This document shows positions 40,950 to 50,124 of a DNA stretch of 64,000 bases, one piece after another. A program made the position numbers and the translations under genes. The number at the start of each line of letters is the position of its first letter. The stretch's first letter is position 1. Location of the stretch: NCBI GenBank assembly GCA_027886865.1, contig JAPCJR010000004.1:1-64000 (forward strand), in the 5' to 3' direction. Below the pieces are notes generated by a model that had not been told where the DNA came from, made no database searches, and worked only from the letters and a program-made list of their open reading frames with translations. This DNA comes from Nitrososphaerota archaeon (GTDB taxonomy: Archaea; Thermoproteota; Nitrososphaeria; Nitrososphaerales; UBA183).

Positions 40950-42479
40950 ATGACCTCGAAGGCGGTCGGATTCACCCGAGAGGCCACGGGCCTCGTGAAG
41001 AATGTCTCCCTCTTCGACGCCATCGCCCTGAACGTCAGCTACATGTCCACGGGAGCCGCCCTTTCGCTCATCGGTTTCACCATGATCCTCCTGCCCTCCG
41101 TCTCGGGAGTGAACCTGGTCTATGCGTCTCTGATAGGGTTCCTCATCTCGATACCTCAGGTCGTGGTTTACTCGATGATGTCTCGACGGACCTCGAGGAC
41201 AGGAGGGGACTACGTCTGGATGTCGAGGTCTCTGGGAGGTTTCACCGGGAGCGCTGTAACGTTCATGGGGATGACGATGGAGACCTTGCCGTATCTGGCG
41301 CTCATCGCCCTCGCTGCGGTCTTCGCCATAGGGTCGGTAGGAGTTTCCTTGGGCGACAACGGGTTCAGCGGCCTGGCGGTCGCAGGAGCAGACCCACTCT
41401 CCCAGTTCTTGGTCGCGGCGGTTCTGTTCGCGGTCCTCATCGCTCTCAACATCTTCAGGCCGAGATTGGGATTCAAGCTCATCACGGTCCTCATGGTCGT
41501 CGGGCTGCTGTCGCTAGTCGCGTCGGTCGGTACGCTCCTCTCGGCAGGACAGGCAGGCGTCGCGGGCTACGTCAACGGCCTCGGGATAGCCGGCGTGACC
41601 TATAACTCGGTGGCGAGCTCGTACACCGGGTCCACCTTCGACCTTGGGGCGACGCTGTCCGTGCTGCCCTTCTTCGCCATCTTCGTCTACCCGTGGTTCA
41701 ACGCTTCCGCCTCCGTCGGATCAGAGCTCAAGACGAAGAGCGCCGTCTACTGGAACGCGCCCATCTCGGCGCTGATGGCCTTCCTGGTAGTCACCATACC
41801 GCTCGCCACCATGTATTATGTGGGTGGCTTCGGGTTCACCAACGCTGCTCTCTCCAACGCCGACCTGGTCTACAACAACTCCTTCAACTTCTGGACCCTT
41901 GCGATGGGGGTCACGCAGCTGACCGCCCTGAGGTTCTTCATCGGCGCAGGATGGATACTATGGGAGGTGGCCATACTCGCGTTCGGGATCATCACGATCT
42001 CGAGGTACCTGCTCGCCCAGTCTTTCGACAGGTTCCTCCCGTCGAGGTTCGCGTACGTAAGTCCAAGATGGAGCTCGCCGGTCTTTGCCCACATCTTCGA
42101 CCTGATAATCACGGTCGCGTTGATAGGGCTGGCGGCGTTCGTCTACGGCACGATCTCGTCGCTGTACGGAGCCGTCCTTGCGGCGATGGTCTACTTCCTG
42201 TTCGTCGGAGCAGGCGCTGCCGTCTACGGCCTCAAGAAGGAAAAGGGGCAGGCCAGGGCCACCCTCGTCGTGGCCGGGACGCTCATGGCGGCCGCCTTTC
42301 TGTACATCTCCTACGAGTTCTTGGCAGCTCCGGGAGTCTGGGGAGGGAACACCCTGGCCTATGGATACATCCTGACAACACTCGCAGCTGGGATAGTCAT
42401 CTACCTAGTCTCCAACGCGTATCACAAGAAGAGCGGGCTCGACCTCTCGCTTCTGTTCAAAGAGATACCGCCGGAGTAA
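40950..42479 (+). CDS. APC-superfamily amino acid permease
   Basis: 509 residues with about twelve hydrophobic segments. The first span region (LFDAIALNVSYMSTGAALSLIGFTM) and YSMMSRRTSRTGGDYVWMSRSLGGFTGS match the APC amino-acid/polyamine transporter signature, and FAIFVYPWFNASASVGSELKTK the substrate-side helix 6-7. It exchanges or imports amino acids across the membrane; substrate unknown. ATG 40950 fits the TATA-like element and excludes a 20-residue extension. A small hairpin CTGATG-GAG-CATCAG lies downstream (42521-42535). Confidence 0.88.
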   Translation: MTSKAVGFTREATGLVKNVSLFDAIALNVSYMSTGAALSLIGFTMILLPSVSGVNLVYASLIGFLISIPQVVVYSMMSRRTSRTGGDYVWMSRSLGGFTGSAVTFMGMTMETLPYLALIALAAVFAIGSVGVSLGDNGFSGLAVAGADPLSQFLVAAVLFAVLIALNIFRPRLGFKLITVLMVVGLLSLVASVGTLLSAGQAGVAGYVNGLGIAGVTYNSVASSYTGSTFDLGATLSVLPFFAIFVYPWFNASASVGSELKTKSAVYWNAPISALMAFLVVTIPLATMYYVGGFGFTNAALSNADLVYNNSFNFWTLAMGVTQLTALRFFIGAGWILWEVAILAFGIITISRYLLAQSFDRFLPSRFAYVSPRWSSPVFAHIFDLIITVALIGLAAFVYGTISSLYGAVLAAMVYFLFVGAGAAVYGLKKEKGQARATLVVAGTLMAAAFLYISYEFLAAPGVWGGNTLAYGYILTTLAAGIVIYLVSNAYHKKSGLDLSLLFKEIPPE

Positions 42480-42576
42480 GCCGAAACCTGCAACAGCTTC
42501 GTACAGGTCTCGCGGTCAAACTGATGGAGCATCAGCGTTAGGCTCTGCCTTGTCAGGTTGACGAACTATGGGCAGG

Positions 42577-42583
42577 ATATATA
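42577..42583 (+). promoter_or_regulatory. TATA box of DNA ligase gene
   Basis: ATATATA, 25-31 bases before the GTG start at 42608. Confidence 0.6.
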
Positions 42584-42607
42584 GAAGGATGGAGTCCTAA
42601 CGGTGTC

Positions 42608-44374
42608 GTGAAGTTCAGCATCGTCGTAGACGCCTACGAGAGGCTCCAGGGGATCAGCGGCAGGATTGCGATCACGGAGGTCCTCGCTGGGCTTCTCAAA
42701 GAGACTCCGGCGTCGGAGCTCCCTATGCTGGTCTATCTGACGCAGGGGAAACTCCGCCCCGACTACGAAGGAGTCGAGCTCGGGATAGCAGAGAAGTACG
42801 CGCTCAGGGTGCTCCATGTGGCCTCTGGCAAATCTGTCGAGCAGGTCAAGAAGGTCTACATCGAGGCGGGAGATATCGGGACCGCGGCGGAGAAGCTCCT
42901 CGAAGAGAGCAAGCAGGGCGCCCTCTTCTCCGAACCCCTCACGCTCAAGAGGGTCTACGACACGCTGATGGACATCTCGCAGAGGAGCGGAGAGGGGTCC
43001 ATTGAGTCGAAGCTCAAGGAGCTCGTGAACCTCATCGCCGACGCGACCGCCAAGGAGGCGAAGTACATCCTCAGGACCGCGACGGGCGTCCTCAGGCTCG
43101 GTGTCGCAGACTACACGATTCTCGATGCCTGCGCGCTGGCGCTGCTTGGAGAGAAGGGGCACAGGAAGGTGCTCGAGAGGGCCTACAACGTCACGTCCGA
43201 CCTCGGCTACATCGTCCAATTAGCGGCCGACAAGGGGCTCAAGGGCGTCGAGAACGTCAGAGTCCAGATGGGCAAGCCCATCAGGCCGATGCTGGCGGAA
43301 AGGCTCCCCACCGCGAAGGAGATCCTCGAGAAGATGGGAGGTGACGTGGTGATGGAGTACAAGCTGGACGGCGAAAGGGCGCAGATCCACAAGAACGGCA
43401 CGAAGGTCGAGATATTCTCTCGGAGGCTGGAGCTGATCACCCCGACATATCCGGATGTCGTCGAGTATGCGAGGAAGTTCGTCAAAGCCAAGCAGGCCAT
43501 ACTCGAGGGCGAGGTCGTCGCGGTCAACACAGAGACCGGCGAATACCTGCCCTTCCAGGAGCTCATGCACAGGAGGAGGAAGCACGGGATCGAAGAGATC
43601 ATGAAACAGTACCCCGTGGCAGTGAACTTCTTCGACGTCATGTTCGTCGACGGTGAAGACTTCACGGGGAAGTCCTACACTGTCAGGCGGAAGGAGCTGG
43701 AGACGATCGTCCAACAGAACGAGTATGCTAGACTGGTACCGGCGAGCAGGACCAAGGACCCGGAGGAGATCGAGAGGTACATGGAAGAGGCCATCTCTCA
43801 GGGCGGCGAGGGGCTGATGATCAAGGACCCCCGGGCGACCTACAACGCCGGGGCGAGAGGCTTTGCATGGATCAAGCTCAAACGCGAGTACAGGAGCGAG
43901 CTCACCGATACGATAGACCTGGTCATTGTCGGCGCATTCCATGGCAAGGGAAGGCGCACAGGGGCTTACGGCACATACCTTCTGGCGGCATACGACAAGA
44001 AAAGAGGCGTATACCCAACGATCTCAAAGATAGGGACAGGGTTCTCCGACGAGGACCTAGCAAAGTTCCCGAAGATGCTGAAACCCTATGAAAGCGAGGT
44101 GAAACCACCCAACGTAGAGTCCATGATGGTCCCGGATATCTGGTATAGACCGAAGGTTGTGATAGAGACGATCGCCTCCGAGATAACCCTCTCGCCCATA
44201 CATCCCGCCGGCCTCGACAGCGTGAGGAAGGGCAGCGGGCTAGCCCTGAGGTTTCCTAAGTTCACAGGGAAGGTAAGGGACGAGAAGGGGCCCGAGGACG
44301 CGACCACAGTGAAGGAGATCGTCGAGATGTATACTCAGCAGCTGAAGAAGATACAGGCGAAGCCCGCGGAGTAG
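42608..44374 (+). CDS. lig: ATP-dependent DNA ligase
   Basis: 588 residues, standard for archaeal LigI-type enzymes. The N-terminal DNA-binding domain covers about 1-220, the adenylation domain has motif I EYKLDGERAQIHK with Lys252 as AMP-accepting residue, then EIFSRRLE (III), EGEVVAV, GEGLMIKDP (IV) and WIKLKREY (V), and the C-terminal OB domain holds DLVIVGAFHGKGRR and RFPKFTGKVRDEKGPEDATT (VI). It seals nicks during replication and repair. Start GTG 42608 lies at leaderless distance from a clear TATA box. Confidence 0.95.
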   Translation: MKFSIVVDAYERLQGISGRIAITEVLAGLLKETPASELPMLVYLTQGKLRPDYEGVELGIAEKYALRVLHVASGKSVEQVKKVYIEAGDIGTAAEKLLEESKQGALFSEPLTLKRVYDTLMDISQRSGEGSIESKLKELVNLIADATAKEAKYILRTATGVLRLGVADYTILDACALALLGEKGHRKVLERAYNVTSDLGYIVQLAADKGLKGVENVRVQMGKPIRPMLAERLPTAKEILEKMGGDVVMEYKLDGERAQIHKNGTKVEIFSRRLELITPTYPDVVEYARKFVKAKQAILEGEVVAVNTETGEYLPFQELMHRRRKHGIEEIMKQYPVAVNFFDVMFVDGEDFTGKSYTVRRKELETIVQQNEYARLVPASRTKDPEEIERYMEEAISQGGEGLMIKDPRATYNAGARGFAWIKLKREYRSELTDTIDLVIVGAFHGKGRRTGAYGTYLLAAYDKKRGVYPTISKIGTGFSDEDLAKFPKMLKPYESEVKPPNVESMMVPDIWYRPKVVIETIASEITLSPIHPAGLDSVRKGSGLALRFPKFTGKVRDEKGPEDATTVKEIVEMYTQQLKKIQAKPAE

Positions 44375-44454
44375 AGCCCACAGCCCGGCGGCCGCTAAGA
44401 CTCAGTCTGGAATCGACCAGCTTTAATAGCCTCAGAGTCGCGGTTTGCCGAAAC

Positions 44455-45183
44455 TTGTCTAGCTCATCCGACGAACAAATCCTGGCACAAGAGGAGGCGG
44501 TCGTGAACAGGTCGGCCGGAATCAAGAGCGAGATCGAATCCTCGATGGATATCTCCGGGAGGGAGACCGAGGGCACCCTGGTCCTGACGAACACGAGGCT
44601 GCTATATGTCCACGGCGACGAGAAGAGGGAAGACATCCCGACGGGAATCCTGTCCAGGAAGCCCACGTATTTTACCGACGTCGAGGACCTCGACGACATA
44701 ACTTCGGACTCGGCTAATCTCTCCATACGCCTGTCATCGATAACCAAGACCGCCGGGCATCACTCGCCGGCGATGGACCCCAAGCTCGAAGTGTGGTGGA
44801 ACGACTCCGGCAACGTCAGGAAATCAGAGTTCATACAGCAGGTCACCGGCGCTTCAAGGCGGAAGAACCTCAACGACTGGGCGCCCGTCATAGAGCGCCT
44901 CAGGGCTGGGCAGCAGAAGGTGAGCGCGCTTCCACCGCCCCCCGACATGACGACCCTGGGGGGCAAGATTCTTCACGCGCTGGGCGATATGCAAGAGAAG
45001 GGGCTGCTTACGCTTGAGGGCGAGCTGGAGGATAGATACAAAGTCGAACTGGAGCCGGAGGATGTCGAAGAAGCCTGCAACGGCTTAGTGTCTCAGGGGC
45101 TCGTCCTGAACACCTCCGCCGCTGGCGAGCCTCCCTTCTATCAGAAAGTATCGCCCCTCGGCGCCGACAACCTCGAGACCTGA
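44455..45183 (+). CDS. uncharacterised protein: PH/GRAM-like N-terminus and helical C-terminus
   Basis: 242 residues, TTG start. The first 100 residues contain EGTLVLTNTRLLYVHGDEK, the strand pattern of PH/GRAM-like or DUF-type lipid- or protein-binding domains. The C-terminal part (LGGKILHALGDMQEKGLLTLEGELED...VEEACNGLVSQGLVL) looks like a winged helix. No catalytic motif. A TATA-like CTTTAATAG at about 44421-44429 lies at leaderless distance from the TTG. I do not recognise the family. Confidence 0.65.
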   Translation: MSSSSDEQILAQEEAVVNRSAGIKSEIESSMDISGRETEGTLVLTNTRLLYVHGDEKREDIPTGILSRKPTYFTDVEDLDDITSDSANLSIRLSSITKTAGHHSPAMDPKLEVWWNDSGNVRKSEFIQQVTGASRRKNLNDWAPVIERLRAGQQKVSALPPPPDMTTLGGKILHALGDMQEKGLLTLEGELEDRYKVELEPEDVEEACNGLVSQGLVLNTSAAGEPPFYQKVSPLGADNLET

Positions 45184-45217
45184 CCGCCGAGGGAGGACGC
45201 GGCGCATCGCCCCACAA

Positions 45218-45227
45218 CTATAATTAC
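45218..45227 (+). promoter_or_regulatory. TATA box of GIY-YIG-like gene
   Basis: ACTATAATTA, 26-35 bases before ATG 45253. Confidence 0.6.
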
Positions 45228-45252
45228 ATCCTTCCGGGTCGAGGCCAATCGA

Positions 45253-45615
45253 ATGCCGGACCTATACCTGGGCCCCGATTCCTTCAGGTTTGAGCAGGTG
45301 GTAGTCGAGCGCCTCATCGCCCCCGAACAGGCTGGGAATTACGCGCTCGGCGTCAAGGACGACGCCGGCGAATTCATCCCGAAGTACATCGGAAGGTCCG
45401 ACACCGACCTCAGGATGGAGCTGATCAGCAAACTGGCGCCCACGGAATATCAGTACTTCAAGTTCAGCATCGGCAGCCCGAGGGGTGCGTTCCAGATAGA
45501 ATGCGCCCAGTTCCACCTCTTCAAAGGCAAGATCGAAAGCATGCGAGACGCGGGAGGGACGCATCCGGTTGCACCTACGGGCACAGACTTCAAGTGTTTC
45601 CTGTGCGGTGCCTGA
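45253..45615 (+). CDS. small protein, possibly GIY-YIG-like
   Basis: 120 residues. GNYALGVKDDAGEFIPKYIGRSDTDLRMELISKL resembles the first strand pair and helix of a GIY-YIG nuclease-like fold (Y-A-L ... Y-I-G-R-S), but the catalytic Arg/Glu arrangement is not certain. The tail FKCFLC has a C-x2-C pair. Leaderless ATG after a clear TATA box. No partner is apparent from neighbours. Confidence 0.65.
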   Translation: MPDLYLGPDSFRFEQVVVERLIAPEQAGNYALGVKDDAGEFIPKYIGRSDTDLRMELISKLAPTEYQYFKFSIGSPRGAFQIECAQFHLFKGKIESMRDAGGTHPVAPTGTDFKCFLCGA

Positions 45616-45702
45616 ACGTTCCATCGACCGACCTCGATTCCATGGCGATCAGGCGCAAACGCCGGGACTCCCTGAGGGCGCGTAGCTCCACCTCCCTCTA
45701 GA

Positions 45703-46641
45703 TCAATCTTCGCCGAACAGCTCCGGCAGGGCGAGGCGGGCCGCTGCTCCGATGCGAATCGCCTCGGCCTCGGTCGCGCCCTCATAGGGCCATCTCAGGC
45801 GGGTCGTCATCCCGGGCAGCCAGCCGCCGCCCACCGCCAACAGCTTGTCCGCGCCCATGTTCGGGAGCTTCTTGACATTGATGAGCGGCATGACCTCTTC
45901 TGAGATGAAACGGATTATCTTCTCCTCTAGTTTCAATCCTTCCGCCGAGTCGCTCAGGCAAAGCTCATACCATCTCTGAGCCCCGCGCGGGCTAAGGCAG
46001 GCGACGTTGGAATAGGCGCCCTGTGCCCCGCGGCTCAGTCCCGTCGCCAGGTGGTGACCTGGGATGAACACTGCCACCTTGTCGAGCACGGGCCGCATGG
46101 CTTCGTACCAGTCGGCGTCGCCGTCTGCCACCTTGATCCCGACTACTCCGGGATGCCTCTCCACTATCTCCACCCACTCTGAGGGCACGAGCCTGCGTTT
46201 GGCGTGGGGCGGGTTGTACACGACCAGCGGGATCGGGTCCGCGGAGGCCGCCATCAGTTCCAGGAAACGATGGATGTCCTCCATCGTCGGCGGGTACCAG
46301 TCCGGCAGGATGACCTGGAACCCGGAGGGCTGCCAAGCACGCGCCCGTCGCACGCGTTCCAGGGAAAGCTGAGGGCTCATCTGGGAGGCCCCGATCTGGA
46401 AGGGTATGCGCAGCCGTTCGCAGCCTTCGGCCAGCATTCGGTTTACTCTGTCGAACTCCTCCTCCGTCTGGGTGTAGAATTCTCCCGCCGTGCCGTTCGA
46501 GTAGATGCCGCTCGCACCCGCCGCACCGAAATGGCTGATCTCAGCTCCCAGAAGCTCATAATCGATGCTCTGGTCGGGCCGGATGGGAAGGAGAAGAGTC
46601 GCCCAGTTGCCGCGGAGCTCAGTGGGTCGAATAGGTTTCAA
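45703..46641 (-). CDS. DapA/N-acetylneuraminate lyase family aldolase
   Basis: 312 residues. TIM-barrel class I aldolase: YSNGTAGEFYTQTEEEF phosphate/pyruvate loop, the Tyr of PLVVYNPPHAKRR and the Schiff-base Lys in VVGIKVADGDADW. It could be dihydrodipicolinate synthase, feeding lysA, but the sequence is closer to unassigned 'DapA-family' aldolases, so the substrate is open. TTG 46641 is chosen since the family starts at KPIRPTELRGNWATLLLPI and a TATA-like stretch (GTTTTTTTAGTG, about 46676-46688) lies at the right distance; the 48-residue longer frame has no family resemblance. Confidence 0.82.
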   Translation of the reverse strand: MKPIRPTELRGNWATLLLPIRPDQSIDYELLGAEISHFGAAGASGIYSNGTAGEFYTQTEEEFDRVNRMLAEGCERLRIPFQIGASQMSPQLSLERVRRARAWQPSGFQVILPDWYPPTMEDIHRFLELMAASADPIPLVVYNPPHAKRRLVPSEWVEIVERHPGVVGIKVADGDADWYEAMRPVLDKVAVFIPGHHLATGLSRGAQGAYSNVACLSPRGAQRWYELCLSDSAEGLKLEEKIIRFISEEVMPLINVKKLPNMGADKLLAVGGGWLPGMTTRLRWPYEGATEAEAIRIGAAARLALPELFGED

Positions 46642-46832
46642 GCGGTCGGTGCCCGGGCTCTGCTTGGAGGGCTCCACTAAAAAAACGTCTGAGAAAGCGT
46701 GCCGGGGCGGAAGTGGACGACCTCTAAAGCCGAGAGGCATCCTCCTCTTGCGCAGACCGGAAGATTGCGTTTGGCCTGCCGTCAAGGAACCTTAATTACC
46801 GACTCGCCGGTTCGCGTTTCAGTGCAGTTTGA

Positions 46833-48140
46833 TTGAAGAACGCGAGCAGGGTCGGTCTGGCATTGCTTGTCGCCGCGTTCGCGCTCTCGATGATGCCAGC
46901 GGTTGCGCACGCTCAGACCGGGTCCTCTTCGTACTACGTGGCCTCGCTTGACGCTTCGGTAGACCCGGGCGCGCAGGACTTCGTGACCGGCGCCATCAGC
47001 AACGCCCAGTCCATGGGCATCAGCCACTTCGTGCTTATCCTCAACACGTTCGGAGGCGACGGGACTAGCATGGACAACATCGTCCAGTCGATATCCAACT
47101 ATGAGGCAGGCGGCGGGACGTTCATCACCCTCGTGGGACCCTACGGCGCGGAGGCGTTCAGCGCGGGCGCGTACATCGCCGAAGCGTCGACCCAGGTCTA
47201 CATGTTGAACGGCACGGTCATAGGCTCCGCCACCCCGGTGCTGAGCACCTTCCCGACGGGCGACAGCAACACGACGGGTGCATTCACCGCCTACATGGAG
47301 GCGCTCGCCTCTCACTTCGGGAGGAACGCGACCGCCGCCGGGCTCATGGTGAGCGAAGGCGCGTCCTACCTCGACGAGCGGGCGCTGAGCCTGAACGTCA
47401 TCAACGGAGTGATCGACGCTTCCTCGGTGTCGGGAGCCCTCGCACAGCTCGGAGCCCCGGCCAACACCCCGGTGCAGACCGAGGGAGTGAGGTCGCAGCT
47501 GATCAGCCTCCTCAGCGACCCGAACCTCTCTACGGTCCTGTTCCTGGCGGGCGTCCTCGCCATAATGGTGGACCTGTTCCACCCCACGTTCATACTCTCC
47601 GGCGCAGGAGCGGCGGCGATCGTCCTGGCGCTCATCGGCTTCGGCTACTTCGGCGCCTCACTCACGGCGATCCTGCTCATGTTCATCGGCGCCGCGTTCA
47701 TATTCCTAGAGGTTAAGACGCACCACGGGGTGAGCGCTGTCGGCGGCATCGTGATATTCATCATCGGGGTTCTGCTTATCTTCCAGCTGCCATTCTCGAC
47801 GACGCCCACGGGCGCGCCGGTCGCCAACTTCGTCGGTCCGAGCCCGGTCACTTACGGCATCATCGCTGTGCTCAGCCTAGCAGTGGTGGTCGGCAGCATC
47901 TACCTCTACCGTTTGAGGAAGGACCTGCTCAAGAGGAGCAAGGGAAGGTTCGACCTCAACAACATGATTGGCAAGGAAGGGGTGCTCACCTCCGACGTCA
48001 AGGCAGGGATGAACGGTTCCGCGAATATTGACTCAGAAGACTGGTCGGTCACGGCCGTCGTGGATCTTCAAAAGGGGACCCGCGTAAAGGTTAAAGAGGT
48101 ACAAGGGTTCACGTTGAAAGTAGAAGGTATAGCTTCTTGA
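46833..48140 (+). CDS. NfeD/ClpP-class membrane serine protease-like protein (stomatin operon partner)
   Basis: 435 residues, TTG start. A signal peptide (about 1-27) precedes a ClpP-like domain with the nucleophile candidate Ser110 in AFSAGAYIAEAS, then about four or five spans (about 235-350) and a C-terminal OB-fold NfeD domain (IGKEGVLTSDVKAGMNGSANID). In the archaeal homologue PH1510 a Lys in PPKITN completes the Ser-Lys dyad; here the aligned stretch is GDSNTTGAF with no Lys, so proteolysis is doubtful. Coupled to the downstream stomatin gene by TTGA overlap. Confidence 0.85.
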   Translation: MKNASRVGLALLVAAFALSMMPAVAHAQTGSSSYYVASLDASVDPGAQDFVTGAISNAQSMGISHFVLILNTFGGDGTSMDNIVQSISNYEAGGGTFITLVGPYGAEAFSAGAYIAEASTQVYMLNGTVIGSATPVLSTFPTGDSNTTGAFTAYMEALASHFGRNATAAGLMVSEGASYLDERALSLNVINGVIDASSVSGALAQLGAPANTPVQTEGVRSQLISLLSDPNLSTVLFLAGVLAIMVDLFHPTFILSGAGAAAIVLALIGFGYFGASLTAILLMFIGAAFIFLEVKTHHGVSAVGGIVIFIIGVLLIFQLPFSTTPTGAPVANFVGPSPVTYGIIAVLSLAVVVGSIYLYRLRKDLLKRSKGRFDLNNMIGKEGVLTSDVKAGMNGSANIDSEDWSVTAVVDLQKGTRVKVKEVQGFTLKVEGIAS

Positions 48141-49045
48141 GCCTAATCTCGTCGCTTCCGCTTCAGGGAGTAGCCGATTTTGCGGCCTACGCGGTCATAA
48201 TCATCGTCGTGATCATCGCCCTGGCGCTGGTGAGCTCGACCGTCAAGATCGTCCGGGAATACGAAAGGGTCGTCCTCTTCACGCTGGGCAGGCTCGTGGG
48301 CGCGAAGGGTCCCGGCATAGTGATCGTGCTCCCGTTCATCAACAGGGTCAACAAGGTCGACCTCAGGGAAAGGTTCATCGAAGTGCCGCACCAGACCTGC
48401 ATCACCAAGGACAACGCGCCGACCGACATCGACTTCCTGATCTACTACAAGGTCGTGGACGCGGCCCAGAGCATCGTGCAGGTCCAGAACTTCGCCGGCG
48501 CCTCCGTGGGCATCGCTACCACGACGCTCAGGTCCGTCGTCGGTGACATCCCGCTGGACGAGCTCCTGGCAAAGAGGGACCAGATCAACAGCATCCTCCG
48601 TACCAAGCTTGACGAAGTGACAGAGAGGTGGGGCATCAAGGTAACCAACGTAGAGATCCGGGAGATCAAGCCTCCGAAGGACGTCCAGGAGTCGATGGTC
48701 AAACAGATGGCCGCAGAGAGGACAAGGCGAGCCATGGTCCTGGAGGCGGACGGCAAGAGAGAGTCGACCATACTCGTGGCGGAGGGAGACAAGAAGTCGG
48801 CGATCCTCAAGGCGGAGGGAGACAGACAGGCGGTCATCCTGCGCGCGCAGGGATACGCAGAGTCGCTCACCCAGATCTACGGCGCCGCCAAGGGCATAGA
48901 CGCCAAGACGATGACGCTGCAATACCTCGACACCCTGAAGACGATCGGGAACAGTCCGTCTACCAAGTACATTATACCCGCTGAGTTCACGGACCTCCTC
49001 AAGCCCCTCAGGTCGCTGATGGGCGAAGAAGACACGAAGGGCTAG
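48137..49045 (+). CDS. stomatin/slipin (SPFH/Band 7) protein
   Basis: 302 residues, TTG start in a 4-base overlap with the NfeD gene. One N-terminal span (AVIIIVVIIALALVSS) is followed by the SPFH domain (VREYERVVLFTLGRLVGAKGPGIVIVLPFINRVNKVDLRERF; VVDAAQSIVQVQNF) and an Ala/Glu-rich coiled coil (AILKAEGDRQAVILRAQGYAES). It forms membrane-scaffolding oligomers. NfeD-stomatin pairs are a conserved operon in which the protease-like partner cleaves or binds the stomatin tail. Confidence 0.92.
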   Translation: MSLISSLPLQGVADFAAYAVIIIVVIIALALVSSTVKIVREYERVVLFTLGRLVGAKGPGIVIVLPFINRVNKVDLRERFIEVPHQTCITKDNAPTDIDFLIYYKVVDAAQSIVQVQNFAGASVGIATTTLRSVVGDIPLDELLAKRDQINSILRTKLDEVTERWGIKVTNVEIREIKPPKDVQESMVKQMAAERTRRAMVLEADGKRESTILVAEGDKKSAILKAEGDRQAVILRAQGYAESLTQIYGAAKGIDAKTMTLQYLDTLKTIGNSPSTKYIIPAEFTDLLKPLRSLMGEEDTKG

Positions 49046-49323
49046 TCTTCTTTCCAGCGGTCGAGCCCATAGACCGCCATCAGGTTCCTCTCGATCACAG
49101 GCTCGGGCATCCCGGCAGCCTGGAGCCTTGCCTGGACCTTCGCGATCATCTGGTCGACCGTGAGCTCGGGCTCTGTGAACCTGCCGTCGCGGTAGCAGTC
49201 GGAACAGTACTCTATCGACTTGGTGCTCCCGTCCATCTCGGTCCCCCCGCCGTTCCGGTCCCTCGACATGGGCATACCGCAGCTCTGGCAGGACGGTCCG
49301 GGTGGTATCGGTATGGATTGCAC
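49042..49323 (-). CDS. small zinc-ribbon protein (PF12674 type)
   Basis: 93 residues. SCQSCGMPMSRDRNGG...KSIEYCSDCYRDGRF is the putative zinc-ribbon family, with two C-x2-C pairs, followed by a helical tail (ELTVDQMIAKVQARLQAAG). Usually stress-associated or of unknown function. The stop codon overlaps that of the convergent stomatin gene by four bases. Confidence 0.85.
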   Translation of the reverse strand: MQSIPIPPGPSCQSCGMPMSRDRNGGGTEMDGSTKSIEYCSDCYRDGRFTEPELTVDQMIAKVQARLQAAGMPEPVIERNLMAVYGLDRWKED

Positions 49324-49438
49324 GCCGCCGCCTCCCGCCGCCGCTTTTTATGCCTGTTTGATGTCGACTCCCTTGAAAGGAACGACCATACCACGGCCTT
49401 ATATTCCATAATTTTCATACCCTTAGCGGGGAATATTA

Positions 49439-50092
49439 CTGTCAGGTTCTGAAGCCGACCTCCAAGCGAGGAGGCGAACACTTCTCGTGCTGGAAGACAT
49501 GGCGCGTAGAAACACTGATGCGAGCAGGGTGCTCAACGAGGAGTACCAGGCGCTGGTCGCCAACGACAAGGGCGCGCTGAAGGCGTCGCTCGAGAAGATC
49601 AAGAAGGCCGAGGAAGACGTGGTTTCGCTACGCAGGTCTCTCATACGGGAGCTCGCCCAGGTCGGCACTCTCCTCGTCAACAAGGAAGACCTTCTCAGGC
49701 TGGCGTTCTTGATCGAGGACATCGTTGGCCACATCAACGGCACCGCGTTCAAGCTTTCGCACCTCAGGCGGTCGATGGTCAAGACGAAGAAGTACCGCGA
49801 GCCGCTGACACAGCTGATCGACCTATTGATCGAGGAGGTCTCCAAGCAGGCCGAGTGTGTACGCGCGCTCTCGCTCAATCCGGACATCGCGATCGAGACC
49901 GCGTCCCAGATCCAGAAGATCGAGAACGAGATAGACAACAAGCACCGCGACCTGATGAACGAGGTCCTGAAGTCGGTCGCCGGCTATAGAGACCTCATCG
50001 CGATAAAGGACGTCATCCAAGCGATCGAGGACACCTCGGACGCAGCGCTCAGGGCCGCCGACTCCACGAGCATAGTAGCGCTCGGGGTCTGA
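49439..50092 (+). CDS. PhoU-like/DUF47 protein, possibly starting at CTG
   Basis: GTG 49487 gives 201 residues, CTG 49439 gives 217. The helical body (LNEEYQALVANDKGALKASLEKIKKAEEDVVSLRRSL; SLNPDIAIETASQIQKIENEID) matches DUF47/PhoU-type phosphate-homeostasis proteins. The extra SGSEADLQARRRTLLVLEDM fits the family's usual N-terminus, and an in-frame TAG lies at 49424-49426. The A/T-rich stretch 49400-49416 would give a near-leaderless CTG start. It ends 33 bases before the endA GTG. Confidence 0.75.
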   Translation: MSGSEADLQARRRTLLVLEDMARRNTDASRVLNEEYQALVANDKGALKASLEKIKKAEEDVVSLRRSLIRELAQVGTLLVNKEDLLRLAFLIEDIVGHINGTAFKLSHLRRSMVKTKKYREPLTQLIDLLIEEVSKQAECVRALSLNPDIAIETASQIQKIENEIDNKHRDLMNEVLKSVAGYRDLIAIKDVIQAIEDTSDAALRAADSTSIVALGV

Positions 50093-50124
50093 GCACGCGG
50101 AGGTCTTCCGGCTCGACCAGCAAG

